In this document: in pieces, positions 24,572 through 33,358 of the stretch
Layout: each line of letters starts with the position of its first letter
Numbering within the stretch: position 1 is the stretch's first letter
Source: Bacteroidales bacterium
GTDB lineage: Bacteria > Bacteroidota > Bacteroidia > Bacteroidales > FEN-979
Length of the DNA: 43,697 nucleotides
NCBI GenBank assembly: GCA_025355465.1
Contig: JANXZO010000037.1
Span: 1-43,697, forward strand
Direction of reading: 5' to 3'
The notes under the pieces: generated by a model
The model's database searches: none
Seen by the model: only the letters and a program-made list of their open reading frames with translations
Told to the model about the DNA's origin: nothing
Made by a program: the position numbers and the translations under genes

Positions 24572-25417
24572 ATGATTTCAATTCAGGAATTAGAAAGAAT
24601 AGCTTCTCAGGTACGGCGCGATATTGTTCGAATGGTGAGTGGTGTTGCATCCGGACATGTCGGCGGTCCGCTTGGAAGTGCCGATTTTCTTGTGGCACTC
24701 TATTTTGCAATCATGAGGCCCGATCCGAAAAACTTTTCAATGGATGGGAAAAACGAAGATGTCTTCTTTCTCTCAAATGGTCATTTATCGGCTCTGTTTT
24801 ATAGTGTGCTTGCAAGGTATGGATATTTTGAAGTTCAGGAGCTGGCTACATTCCGCAAGCTGCACTCGCGACTTCAGGGTCATCCCGCAACAGCCGAAGG
24901 TTTACCGGGGATCAGGATATCGTCAGGATCGCTGGGCCAGGGACTTTCCGTTGCCATCGGTGCTGCCCTTGCCAAAAGAATGAACAACGATGAGCATCGT
25001 GTTTACTGCCTGCTGGGCGATGGCGAACTGGAAGAGGGACAAAACTGGGAAGCCATTATGTTTGCCGCCGGCAAGAAGGTAGATAACCTGATTGCCGTGG
25101 TGGATTATAACGGAAAACAGATTGATGGGCCGGTAGATAAGGTGATGCCGCTGGGCGACCTGAGTGCAAAGTTCGAAGCCTTCGGATGGAAGGTCCTGAC
25201 AATGTACGGCAACGACATGGCCGAAGTGGTGGATACAATAAAAAAATCGCATTGGTTCCTGGGCCAGGGACAGCCCGTAGTAATTATTATGACGACCCAT
25301 ATGGGCCAGGGAGTCGATTTTATGGTCGATAATCATGAATGGCACGGAGTTGCACCTACCGAAGAGCAGACCAGGAACGCGCTTGCCCAACTGGAAGCAA
25401 CCCTGGGCGACTATTGA
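24572..25417 (+). CDS. Transketolase, N-terminal (ThDP-binding) subunit
   Basis: A 281-residue protein equal to the first half of transketolase. It carries the thiamine-diphosphate motif GDG (149-151) through Asn180 (GDGELEEGQNW ... VVDYN), plus SNGHLSALFY, RLQGHP and SSGSLGQGLSVAIG. It should pair with the C-terminal subunit encoded at 26876 to transfer two-carbon units in the pentose phosphate pathway. The ATG at 24572 is used; a TTG two codons upstream is possible. Split transketolases are common in anaerobes and Bacteroidota. Unusually, a VWA gene lies between the two halves. Confidence 0.93.
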   Translation: MISIQELERIASQVRRDIVRMVSGVASGHVGGPLGSADFLVALYFAIMRPDPKNFSMDGKNEDVFFLSNGHLSALFYSVLARYGYFEVQELATFRKLHSRLQGHPATAEGLPGIRISSGSLGQGLSVAIGAALAKRMNNDEHRVYCLLGDGELEEGQNWEAIMFAAGKKVDNLIAVVDYNGKQIDGPVDKVMPLGDLSAKFEAFGWKVLTMYGNDMAEVVDTIKKSHWFLGQGQPVVIIMTTHMGQGVDFMVDNHEWHGVAPTEEQTRNALAQLEATLGDY

Positions 25418-25438
25418 TTTTGTACCTGCAAGATTGTT

Positions 25439-26833
25439 GTGGAATTGGTAAAGCGAATATTTATAACGGTTTTTTTTCTATTGATCACTGTGCTTGGCTC
25501 CCTGGGACAGGTGCCCCGCGATCAGGAGAAGCCCAAGCCGACCACCCGAATCCTCTTTGTTTTTGATGCCTCCCAGAGTATGTATGGACGGTGGCAGAGC
25601 GATACCAAGTTCAATATCGCGGTTAAACTGTTCTCGGCACTTCTCGACAGTTTAAAATTGCAAACCAACCTGGAGCTGGCGCTTCGGATGTATGGTCATC
25701 AGAAGCCATTCCCTCCGCAGGATTGTAACGATACCCGGCTTGAAGTTCCGTTCGGAAAAGACAACATTGCCCGTATCAAGCATACCCTGAAAACAACAAT
25801 CCCCAAAGGAACAACTCCCATTGCCTACGCTCTTTCACAGGCAACAAAGGACTTTCCGCCATGCGACAACTGCCGTAATATTGTAATACTCATTACCGAC
25901 GGACTGGAGGAGTGCGGTGGCGATCCCTGTGCGGTTTCGCTTGAGCTGCAGAAAAAGGGGATCATGTTGAAACCGTTCATCGTGGGTATTGGCAAGGACT
26001 TCCGCAAACAGTTTGAATGTGTGGGAACCTATTTCGATGCTTCCAATGAGACAGAGTTCAGAAATGCGCTGAAGGTGATCATCTCCCGGGCACTTAATCC
26101 TACTACCATGCAGGTTAATCTGCTGGACGCTTATGGAAAGCCTACGGAAACGAATGTAAATATGACCTTTTACGATAACTTTTCCGGATTGATCAAATAT
26201 AATATGATCCACTCCTTCAATGCCAAGGGGTTGCCGGATACGCTTGATATCGATCCGCTGATGACCTACGACATCGTGGTTCACACCATTCCCCCCGTTC
26301 GGAAAGACTCCGTTAAACTGACCGCTGGCAAACATACCACAATCGGTATTGATGCCCCCCAGGGTTACCTTTTGTTTAAGGCCAGTGGCAACAGTTCGCT
26401 AAAATATCTGCCGTGTCTTATTCGCAAAAAGGGAAGCGATGAGACGATAAACGTACAGCAATTCGACCAGGTGGAAAAATATCTCACAGGCTCCTATGAG
26501 GTGGAAATCCTATGTATGCCGCGAATCATCGTGAATGACGTGGATATTCAGCAGAGCCATACAACATCAGTGGAGATACCAATGCCCGGCATCGCCGTCA
26601 TACAAAAATCTACCAACGGTTACGGGAGTCTGTACCTGGAAGGAAAAAACGGACTTGTTTGGTTGTATAATTTCCGCGATAACCAGCAAATGCAGGAGAC
26701 CTTGTATCTCCAACCCGGGTCTTACAGGGTCGTCTTCAGATCAAAATATTCAAACAAAGCCTCTTATTCAATCGAAAAGTCTTTTAAAATTGAATCGGGA
26801 CAAACATTTAACCTTAAATTGTATCCCAATTAA
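25439..26833 (+). CDS. Secreted VWA-domain protein between the transketolase subunit genes
   Basis: A 464-residue exported protein with a signal peptide (hydrophobic residues about 7-23, ending LGQ). Residues about 36-220 are a von Willebrand factor A domain with a complete metal site: DASQS (43-47), Thr125 in GTTPIAYAL and TDG (153-155). A cysteine-rich loop follows (ECGGDPC, about 158-164; also CDNC about 142-145), suggesting disulfides and a periplasmic or surface place. Residues about 225-464 are beta-rich, with repeated carboxypeptidase-regulatory-like features (DAYGKPTETNV, YLQPGSYRVVF). Start is GTG at 25439 (TTG at 25445 also possible); no ATG fits. It begins 21 bp after one transketolase subunit gene and ends 42 bp before the other. 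Function unknown. Confidence 0.85.
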   Translation: MELVKRIFITVFFLLITVLGSLGQVPRDQEKPKPTTRILFVFDASQSMYGRWQSDTKFNIAVKLFSALLDSLKLQTNLELALRMYGHQKPFPPQDCNDTRLEVPFGKDNIARIKHTLKTTIPKGTTPIAYALSQATKDFPPCDNCRNIVILITDGLEECGGDPCAVSLELQKKGIMLKPFIVGIGKDFRKQFECVGTYFDASNETEFRNALKVIISRALNPTTMQVNLLDAYGKPTETNVNMTFYDNFSGLIKYNMIHSFNAKGLPDTLDIDPLMTYDIVVHTIPPVRKDSVKLTAGKHTTIGIDAPQGYLLFKASGNSSLKYLPCLIRKKGSDETINVQQFDQVEKYLTGSYEVEILCMPRIIVNDVDIQQSHTTSVEIPMPGIAVIQKSTNGYGSLYLEGKNGLVWLYNFRDNQQMQETLYLQPGSYRVVFRSKYSNKASYSIEKSFKIESGQTFNLKLYPN

Positions 26834-26875
26834 TCCGTCATACGGATCAGATTTACGAATTAAAAATATCTTAGA

Positions 26876-27841
26876 ATGAAAGAATATATCAATAGTGGTT
26901 CAAAAGATACCCGTTCAGGGTTCGGAGAAGGGTTGCTTGAAGCAGGTAGGCAAAATCCAGACGTTGTGGCGTTGTGTGCTGATCTCACCGGGTCGCTGAA
27001 GATGGATGCTTTTGAAAAGCAGTTCCCCGACAGGTTTGTGCAGGTAGGTATCGCCGAAGCCAATATGGTGGGTATCGCTGCCGGTATGACCATTGGCGGG
27101 AAGATCCCCTTTACCGGTACCTTTGCCAATTTCGCAACAGGCCGGGTTTACGACCAGATCCGTCAGTCGGTTGCCTATTCCAACAAGAATGTAAAAATAT
27201 GTGCCTCCCATGCAGGACTTACCCTGGGTGAGGATGGCGCTACACACCAGAACCTGGAAGACCTTGGAATGATGAAGATGCTGCCAAACATGACGGTGAT
27301 AAATCCCTGTGATTTTAACCAGACAAAAGCCGCAACACTGGCGGTTTCCCGTTATAACGGACCGGTTTACCTGAGGTTCGGCCGTCCGAAGTGGCCAAAT
27401 TTTACCGACCCGGCTGCAACGTTTGAAATAGGGAAGGCACTGATGATGAATCCGGGAAGCGACGTTTCAATTTTTGCGACAGGTCACATGGTATGGATCG
27501 CATTGGAGGCTTGCAAAGCGCTCGGGGAGATGGGTGTCAGCGCTGAAGTGATCGATATTCATACCATTAAACCATTCGACAACGAAGCTGTTCTTGCTTC
27601 GGTAATGAAGACAGGATGTGCTGTATCTGCAGAGGAACACATGCGTAACGGCGGACTTGGCGACAGCATTGCTCAACTGCTGGCGCGTGAATTCCCGGCT
27701 CCGATGGAAATGATCGCTGTAAATGATACTTTTGGAGAAAGTGGAAAACCTGAGGAGTTGCTTAAAGCTTACGGACTTGATACGCCGAATGTTGTTGCTG
27801 CCGCACTAAAGGTAATCCAACGAAAGAAAAATAGCCGGTAG
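26876..27841 (+). CDS. Transketolase, C-terminal subunit
   Basis: A 321-residue protein with the pyrimidine-binding and C-terminal domains of transketolase. Visible are RFVQVGIAEANMVGIAAGM with the catalytic glutamate of the ThDP pyrimidine site, FTGTFANF, SHAGLTLGEDGATHQ and the C-terminal EEHMRNGGLGDSIAQ. It forms the active enzyme with the 24572 product. The ATG at 26876 is clear. A 6-bp stem with a 3-nt loop (26833-26847) lies right after the preceding VWA stop codon without a U-tract. The stop codon lies 4 bp from the convergent kup stop. Confidence 0.93.
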   Translation: MKEYINSGSKDTRSGFGEGLLEAGRQNPDVVALCADLTGSLKMDAFEKQFPDRFVQVGIAEANMVGIAAGMTIGGKIPFTGTFANFATGRVYDQIRQSVAYSNKNVKICASHAGLTLGEDGATHQNLEDLGMMKMLPNMTVINPCDFNQTKAATLAVSRYNGPVYLRFGRPKWPNFTDPAATFEIGKALMMNPGSDVSIFATGHMVWIALEACKALGEMGVSAEVIDIHTIKPFDNEAVLASVMKTGCAVSAEEHMRNGGLGDSIAQLLAREFPAPMEMIAVNDTFGESGKPEELLKAYGLDTPNVVAAALKVIQRKKNSR

Positions 27842-27845
27842 AAGC

Positions 27846-29813
27846 TTAACCCATATGCTTCGTCAGATCGTTGCGCGTTAAAAGGATGGGGGTTTCTTTG
27901 TCGATATACAGCGGTACTGTTTCCACTGTAACGTTGCTAGTATCCAATCCCAGCGCCCGCACTTCAGAGATTCCGAAACGCTTGAATATCGCATAGAGGT
28001 CCATGACAAACTGCTCCCGGGGCGGAAAATCAAAATCGTAATTCTGAATACGGTCGATAACTACAAAGCGGAAATCTGCCGAAACATGGTATCTCCGGAG
28101 TGAATCGTAACGGCTTACCAGGTCAATCTCATCCTTACGGCTCATCTCTTCAAGAACCTGCCTGAAAAACAGGTTAACCCTGGGCTGCACCTTGAAGCCG
28201 ATCTTGAAATCAACCTTTATAAATGTCCCCGGAATGATGTGGGTTATCTTGTACTCCAGCACATGCGGGTCGTCGAGGATGTCCACATGCAACAGCCAGT
28301 ATACATCAGCACGTTTGGGATGTTTGTTAAGGATGGAATAAATAATCTTTGATTCAACGTCTGTTACTTTGTTTGCTTTTGTCAGGAACACAAGATTTGT
28401 CGCATATTTCTGCACGGTAGTATCCTTGCTGAGTTCCTTGATGACATCTACATATTGTTCGATCTTGAGGAATTCGATAAAACTGTTTTTGATTTTCCGG
28501 CCGTTGAACCAAACATACATGATCATAAAAAGGAATCCCCCGAGAAGTATCGTAAACCAACCGCCATGCATGAATTTGTTGAGGTTGGCAATCAGAAATG
28601 AGCCTTCAATGGAAAGGTAAACACAAAGAAATACAATTAGTACATAAACAGGGACCTTTTTATAGAACAGGTAGATGCTCAGCAAGCAGGTGGTCATAAG
28701 CATGGTGATGGTAATCGAAAGACCATAGGCAGCCTCCATGTTCGACGAACGCTGGAAAAACAAAACAACAAAGAGGCAGGAAAAATATAACATCCAGTTG
28801 ATGCTGGAGATGTACATCTGTCCTTTTACATTCGTTGGGTAGTTGATTTTTATCTTTGGCCAGAAATTAAGCTGTATCGCTTCACTGATAAGGGTGAACG
28901 ACCCGCTGATCAAGGCCTGGCTCGCAATGATGGCAGCCGCGGTGGAGATAAATATACCGATAACCAGGAACCATTTGGGCATGATGGCATAGAAAGGATT
29001 GGTCCAGTCATAGATCATATCCGAATTCAGCACAATCCATGAACCCTGTCCAAAATAGTTAAGAAGCAGGCATATTTTAACATACACCCAGGTTATCCGG
29101 ATGTTTTTCAAACCGCAATGACCAAGGTCGGAATAGAGCGCCTCAGCGCCTGTGGTGCAGAGAAAAACGGCACCAAGCAACAGAAACCCCTGTGGGTATT
29201 TCGTCAGAAAATTAAAAGCGTAGAGCGGATCAAGCGCTTTGAGAATCTCGGGGTGTTTAATGATCTGTGCAAAACCGAGAACTCCAAGCATGGCAAACCA
29301 AATGAACATGATCGGACCAAAGGACTCACCAACCAGCTTGGTGCCGAATTTTTGAATAAAGAACAGGAATGTAATAATGATGATAACAATCGGAATAACG
29401 GGAATCCGGGGGTTGATGTTGATCAATCCTTCCACTGCCGAAACGATGGTGATAGAGGGGGTTATGACGCTGTCGGCCAGCAAGGTGCAGCCACCAATAA
29501 TGGCAAACAGGTAAGCCCACTTGGCCCTTTTACGAATCAGTGCGAAAAGCGAGAAAATCCCACCCTCACCATTGTTGTCGGCCCTGAGTGTAATGATGAT
29601 GTATTTAACAGTCGTCTGAAGGGTCAGGGTCCAGAATATGCACGAAAGCCCGCCCATGATAAAGGGTGCGGTGATGGAGCTTGCGCCTCCCACGATGGCT
29701 TTCATAACATACAGCGGTGAGGTGCCGATGTCTCCGTAAATAATTCCGAGCGTCACCAGTAAGCCGGCCGCCGAGATCGTATTTATGTGACTTTTATGAA
29801 CTGCTTGCCGCAT
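27846..29813 (-). CDS. kup: KUP/HAK/KT family potassium uptake transporter
   Basis: A 655-residue inner-membrane protein that imports K+ with H+. About 12 membrane segments occupy residues 1-450, followed by a soluble C-terminal domain of about 200 residues. The N-terminal signature GIIYGDIGTSPLYVMKAI (18-35) and the ALRADNNGEGG-like motif (TLRADNNGEGGIFSL) are diagnostic. Length is normal. It starts 6 bp downstream of the dedA stop codon, so it is co-transcribed as the last gene of a leftward transport block (CPA2 antiporter, PiT, DedA, Kup). Confidence 0.94.
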   Translation of the reverse strand: MRQAVHKSHINTISAAGLLVTLGIIYGDIGTSPLYVMKAIVGGASSITAPFIMGGLSCIFWTLTLQTTVKYIIITLRADNNGEGGIFSLFALIRKRAKWAYLFAIIGGCTLLADSVITPSITIVSAVEGLININPRIPVIPIVIIIITFLFFIQKFGTKLVGESFGPIMFIWFAMLGVLGFAQIIKHPEILKALDPLYAFNFLTKYPQGFLLLGAVFLCTTGAEALYSDLGHCGLKNIRITWVYVKICLLLNYFGQGSWIVLNSDMIYDWTNPFYAIMPKWFLVIGIFISTAAAIIASQALISGSFTLISEAIQLNFWPKIKINYPTNVKGQMYISSINWMLYFSCLFVVLFFQRSSNMEAAYGLSITITMLMTTCLLSIYLFYKKVPVYVLIVFLCVYLSIEGSFLIANLNKFMHGGWFTILLGGFLFMIMYVWFNGRKIKNSFIEFLKIEQYVDVIKELSKDTTVQKYATNLVFLTKANKVTDVESKIIYSILNKHPKRADVYWLLHVDILDDPHVLEYKITHIIPGTFIKVDFKIGFKVQPRVNLFFRQVLEEMSRKDEIDLVSRYDSLRRYHVSADFRFVVIDRIQNYDFDFPPREQFVMDLYAIFKRFGISEVRALGLDTSNVTVETVPLYIDKETPILLTRNDLTKHMG

Positions 29814-29819
29814 GCGCTG

Positions 29820-30476
29820 TCAGGCTGTTTTACGTTTATCAATCTGGTTCTTGACCAAGGCATAGATCATTGGGAGCAAGGAGACAAAAATAATCAGGAA
29901 AATGGCGAAGGTGAAATTATTTTTTATAAAGGGGATATTTCCGAAGAAATAACCGGCCATGCAAAACGCAGATACCCAGACAATACCTCCGATAATATTA
30001 AAGGAGCTGAACCGCCAATAGCTCATGGTTCCGACACCGGCAACAAATGGAGCAAAGGTTCGGATAATAGGCATGAATCGTGCAATGATGATCGTTTTTC
30101 CGCCGTGTTTTTCATAAAATGCATGGGTCTTATCAAGATATTCACGCTTGATAAGCTTATAATTTTTTTCATAAACTGCCTTCCCCAGGTATCGCCCGAT
30201 AAAATAGTTGGCGCTGTCGCCTCCTACAGCGGCGAGGATCAGCAAAATGATAAGAATGATAATGTTCAGGGGCTGGCCTTCCATGGCAGCTATTGCACCT
30301 GCGGCAAAAAGCAAAGAATCTCCCGGTAGAAACGGAGTTATCACAATACCGGTCTCCATGAAAATGATGAGGAACAAAATAAGGTAAGTCCAGGTTCGGT
30401 AGTCAGTAACCAACTCCTGAAGATGGACATCAATATGCAAGATGAAATCAACGAGTGTTTTCAGAAATTCGATCAT
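29820..30476 (-). CDS. DedA family membrane protein
   Basis: A 218-residue polytopic inner-membrane protein. It has the family features FLPGDSLLFAAGAIA (49-63), GDSANYFIGRYLG and ARFMPIIRTFAPFVAGVG. DedA-family proteins are now regarded as lipid scramblases or undecaprenyl-phosphate/phospholipid recyclers that need the proton motive force. Being directly followed by kup and preceded by phosphate and Na+/H+ carriers fits an ion and envelope homeostasis block. A possible -7 element lies 26 bp upstream of the ATG. Confidence 0.93.
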   Translation of the reverse strand: MIEFLKTLVDFILHIDVHLQELVTDYRTWTYLILFLIIFMETGIVITPFLPGDSLLFAAGAIAAMEGQPLNIIILIILLILAAVGGDSANYFIGRYLGKAVYEKNYKLIKREYLDKTHAFYEKHGGKTIIIARFMPIIRTFAPFVAGVGTMSYWRFSSFNIIGGIVWVSAFCMAGYFFGNIPFIKNNFTFAIFLIIFVSLLPMIYALVKNQIDKRKTA

Positions 30477-30502
30477 GATAGCGCGGATTAGGTTAACGGC
30501 CG

Positions 30503-30510
30503 CAAATGTA
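30503..30510 (-). promoter_or_regulatory. Putative -7 element for dedA-kup
   Basis: Minus-strand TACATTTG in the 41-bp gap between PiT and dedA, 26 bp before the dedA ATG. The -33 region would lie inside PiT and shows no TTG. Confidence 0.35.
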
Positions 30511-30517
30511 TGCTTTT

Positions 30518-31933
30518 TTACCGCAGTATCATCCTGAACAGGAAAAACAGAACGCCCGAAAGCAGCACGGTGATCGGTATTGTGACCAGCCAGGCGATCA
30601 GGATGTTGCGAACCGTTCCCATCCTGAGGTTCTGCCGTCCGCTACTCGCAACCATCGTTCCAGCGATGCCGGATGAAAGTACGTGGGTGGTACTTACCGG
30701 CAAACCAAACCAGGTTGAAACACCGATCGTACTCGCCGCAATAAGTTCAGCGCTTGCACCCTGGGCATAGGTGAGATGTGTTTTGCCAATCTTCTCTCCA
30801 ATGGTTACCACGATACGCTTCCAGCCAATCATCGTACCAAGTCCGAGGGATATGGATACAAGCAGGATGACCCAGCGCGGCGAATATTCCGTATTTGTTT
30901 TGAACTTCTTGAGGTTTGAGGTGATGATGGCAACCCGTGTGGGCGATATGGCAGGCTGCTGCTGACCTTTGATGCTTTTTAAGATGGACTCAGTCTTCTT
31001 GCTTACCTGAATGATGGCTTTCCTCAGCATGAAATGATCCTCTTTTTTGAGGCTGTCAAATGTAGTTATGCCGCTGAGTTTCCCCTTCATCAGCGCCAGG
31101 TTCTTTAAGACGCTGCGTAAGGATGCCCTGTCGGTGGTAAGCAGCGTGTTGGTGTCAAAATGTGAAAGATTCCATTCGATCTGCCGGGTCTGGTAAAGCA
31201 GGTTTTCCGGTTTCTTTGCCCTGTCAACAGAAAAGTAAACCGGCGAGAAGGCGATCAGGATCAGCATGATAAGCCCAACCCCTTTCTGGCCGTCGTTGGA
31301 ACCGTGGGCATAGCTTACGCTGGTACAGGTCAATATCAGGATGCTCCTGATCCAGAGCGGCGGGGCTTTTTTAGCCGGCGGCTCTTTGAAGATCATCTTG
31401 TTTTTAACCGTCTTCCGCAGGATGTACATGAGCAGTAAGGCCAGTGCAAATCCAAATACCGGAGAGATCATCAACGAGAGCCCCACGTCAATTACTTTGC
31501 TCCAGTTCAGAGCATATGTTGAAACCCCTGGCAGAAAATAATAGGCCAGTCCTACCCCGAATATGGATCCGATCAAAGTGTGGGAACTGCTGCATGGTAT
31601 CCCGATATACCAGGTTGACAGATTCCAGATGATGGCGGTGATAATAAGCGCAAGGATCATGGCAATGCTGTGCTTCAGGTTCTGATCGACCAACAGTTCA
31701 ACAGGAAGTAAGTTTACGATCCCCATGGCAACGGCGATTCCTCCGACATTCACGCCGATAAAATTCCAGATTCCCGACCATACAACGGCGGCCGTTGGCT
31801 TTAAAGAATGGGTGTAAATGACGGTTGCAACTGCGTTGGCAGTATCATGAAATCCATTGATAAATTCAAATGCGCACGCCGCCAGCAGGCATATGATGAG
31901 AAGAATTGTAAACCCTGTATCGAGACCAAACAT
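30518..31933 (-). CDS. PiT family inorganic phosphate transporter
   Basis: A 471-residue inner-membrane carrier for phosphate, usually symported with H+ or Na+. The duplicated PiT signatures are present: NGFHDTANAVATVI (25-38), SYAHGSNDGQKGVGL and GLPVSTTHVLSSGIAGT. A cytoplasmic stretch of about 120 residues (around 240-360), rich in charged residues, separates the two membrane halves, as is usual for this family. No PhoU-like partner gene is adjacent. It lies 93 bp downstream of the CPA2 antiporter gene, in an interval with no recognisable minus-strand promoter. Confidence 0.93.
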   Translation of the reverse strand: MFGLDTGFTILLIICLLAACAFEFINGFHDTANAVATVIYTHSLKPTAAVVWSGIWNFIGVNVGGIAVAMGIVNLLPVELLVDQNLKHSIAMILALIITAIIWNLSTWYIGIPCSSSHTLIGSIFGVGLAYYFLPGVSTYALNWSKVIDVGLSLMISPVFGFALALLLMYILRKTVKNKMIFKEPPAKKAPPLWIRSILILTCTSVSYAHGSNDGQKGVGLIMLILIAFSPVYFSVDRAKKPENLLYQTRQIEWNLSHFDTNTLLTTDRASLRSVLKNLALMKGKLSGITTFDSLKKEDHFMLRKAIIQVSKKTESILKSIKGQQQPAISPTRVAIITSNLKKFKTNTEYSPRWVILLVSISLGLGTMIGWKRIVVTIGEKIGKTHLTYAQGASAELIAASTIGVSTWFGLPVSTTHVLSSGIAGTMVASSGRQNLRMGTVRNILIAWLVTIPITVLLSGVLFFLFRMILR

Positions 31934-32026
31934 GGAGGTGGTTGATGTTTTTGAGATTAGGAATAATGTGGAAAATTAGCAAGAATTTTTATCCCGTAAT
32001 AAATTTGTTGAAAATTCGGCATAAGT

Positions 32027-33268
32027 TTATCCGGGTACGCGATGCACGCGGTCCATCCAGGCAAATGCATCTTTGAGTAAAAATGGTGTGATTACCGTGG
32101 TTAGCAGGGCCATCGTTACCAGTATGGAGAACATCGAAACATCGATGAAGCCTTTCTCCAGAGCAATGTTCGCGATAACCAATTCCATGATTCCCCGCGC
32201 ATTCAGACCAAGTCCGAGCGTTATCGACTTTACATTGTCAAATCCGGCAAGACGACCACCGAAGTAACCTCCGAAAATTTTACTGAAAAACGAGGCAATC
32301 AGCACAACCGTGAGCAACAGCAGGTTGTCGATCGAAACAATGCTGAACGAAATGCCCATGGTCGCGAAGAAGATCGGTGCCAGAAAACCCATGGTGATCC
32401 CCGAGATCGATCGTTGAACGCGCTCAAAATCGCGGCTGATGAACATGCTCCTGGGTAACAGAATCGCACCGAAAAATGCCCCGATAATGAAATGAAGCCC
32501 CAGCAGTTCTGAGATACTGGAAAAAATCAGTACAAAGAGGATGACCAATGCAAACAACGATTCTTTCCCGCGCAGAAATTCAAGGAACCTGTTCACCTTT
32601 GGATTAAGCACATTCACCTTATTTTTTGCCAGTTTGAAAAGCTTGTAAGCGGCCAGCAGGATTCCAACAAATACCGTGACCTTGAGGATGGTAAACAGGA
32701 TGGAGAAGGTAAGGTCGCGTAGATTTTTGGAAGTGTCGTTGAAGTCCAGGATGATCCCCAGGATAAAAAGAGCTAACACATCATTGAATATGGCTGCTGA
32801 AATAATCCGCTGTCCGATGTCGGTTTGCAGTTTGCCAAGGTCCATCAGAATGCGGATACTTACAGGAAGTGCAGTAATCGCAATGCAGAGTCCGAGAAAA
32901 GTCGTGAAGGTATTGGTGAAATGAAACCCAAAACCAATCAGTATCCCGCTACCCATGGGTATTATGAATGCCAGAACAGCAATCCAGACGTTTTTTCCGC
33001 GAATGGCATTCCTTATCTCCTCCACCTCAATTTCCATCCCCGCAAGGAGGATTAGCATGAACACCCCGAGTTCACCAATAACCCGGATCTCCCCGGGGGC
33101 CGCAATTACATTGAACAGTGAAGGCCCTAGGATTACGCCGGCAATCACTTCGCCAATCATCGAAGGCTGATGAAACCGTTCAGCTAACTCTCCCATCACC
33201 TTGGCTGCCAATAAAAGGATAAGCAGGTTAACGATAAAAGGCAGTTGCGTGTGGAACAGGTGAAACAT
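32027..33268 (-). CDS. CPA2 family cation/proton antiporter
   Basis: A 413-residue protein with about 12 membrane segments and no cytoplasmic TrkA-N domain. Family features are GELAERFHQPSMIGEVIAGVILGPS, LLAGMEIE and GLGLNARGIMELVIANIAL. The ion-binding pair reads Asn-Asp (IISAAIFNDVLALF), where electrogenic CPA2 antiporters usually have Asp-Asp; by analogy this may be an electroneutral exchanger. The ATG at 33268 is chosen because the conserved first helix starts there; the longer in-frame extension to 33607 runs antisense through pnuC and is not credible. It probably exchanges Na+ or K+ for H+. Confidence 0.9.
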   Translation of the reverse strand: MFHLFHTQLPFIVNLLILLLAAKVMGELAERFHQPSMIGEVIAGVILGPSLFNVIAAPGEIRVIGELGVFMLILLAGMEIEVEEIRNAIRGKNVWIAVLAFIIPMGSGILIGFGFHFTNTFTTFLGLCIAITALPVSIRILMDLGKLQTDIGQRIISAAIFNDVLALFILGIILDFNDTSKNLRDLTFSILFTILKVTVFVGILLAAYKLFKLAKNKVNVLNPKVNRFLEFLRGKESLFALVILFVLIFSSISELLGLHFIIGAFFGAILLPRSMFISRDFERVQRSISGITMGFLAPIFFATMGISFSIVSIDNLLLLTVVLIASFFSKIFGGYFGGRLAGFDNVKSITLGLGLNARGIMELVIANIALEKGFIDVSMFSILVTMALLTTVITPFLLKDAFAWMDRVHRVPG

Positions 33269-33293
33269 GGAATTCTGGAAGGAATTTGGACTG

Positions 33294-33320
33294 CAAAAAT
33301 AATCTTTTATTTCATTACAA
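33294..33320 (-). promoter_or_regulatory. Promoter of the CPA2 antiporter gene
   Basis: Minus-strand TTG (33320-33318), a 16-bp spacer and TATTTTTG (33301-33294), 25 bp before the ATG. The spacer is a little short. Confidence 0.45.
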
Positions 33321-33346
33321 TAAAAAATGACATTCCTGGTAAAATG

Positions 33347-33354
33347 TATCTTTG
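33347..33354 (+). promoter_or_regulatory. -7 element of pnuC, 4 nt before the ATG
   Basis: TATCTTTG at 33347-33354 and ATG at 33359. Sequence and spacing are the same as for the phosphoesterase gene at 4314, so the transcript is predicted to be leaderless or nearly so. No -33 TTG is visible. Confidence 0.55.
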
Positions 33355-33358
33355 CCGC

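Noticed and set aside
26833-26847. 6-bp stem with 3-nt loop after the VWA stop codon
   Set aside because: No U-tract and a short stem; too weak to call a terminator.
29118-29720. 200-codon rightward frame opposite kup
   Set aside because: Antisense to conserved Kup membrane segments; rich in Asn, Asp, Gly and Lys as expected from a reversed hydrophobic gene.
32000-32007. TAAATTTG on the plus strand
   Set aside because: It matches the -7 consensus, but it points antisense into the end of the antiporter gene and no rightward gene follows; probably chance.
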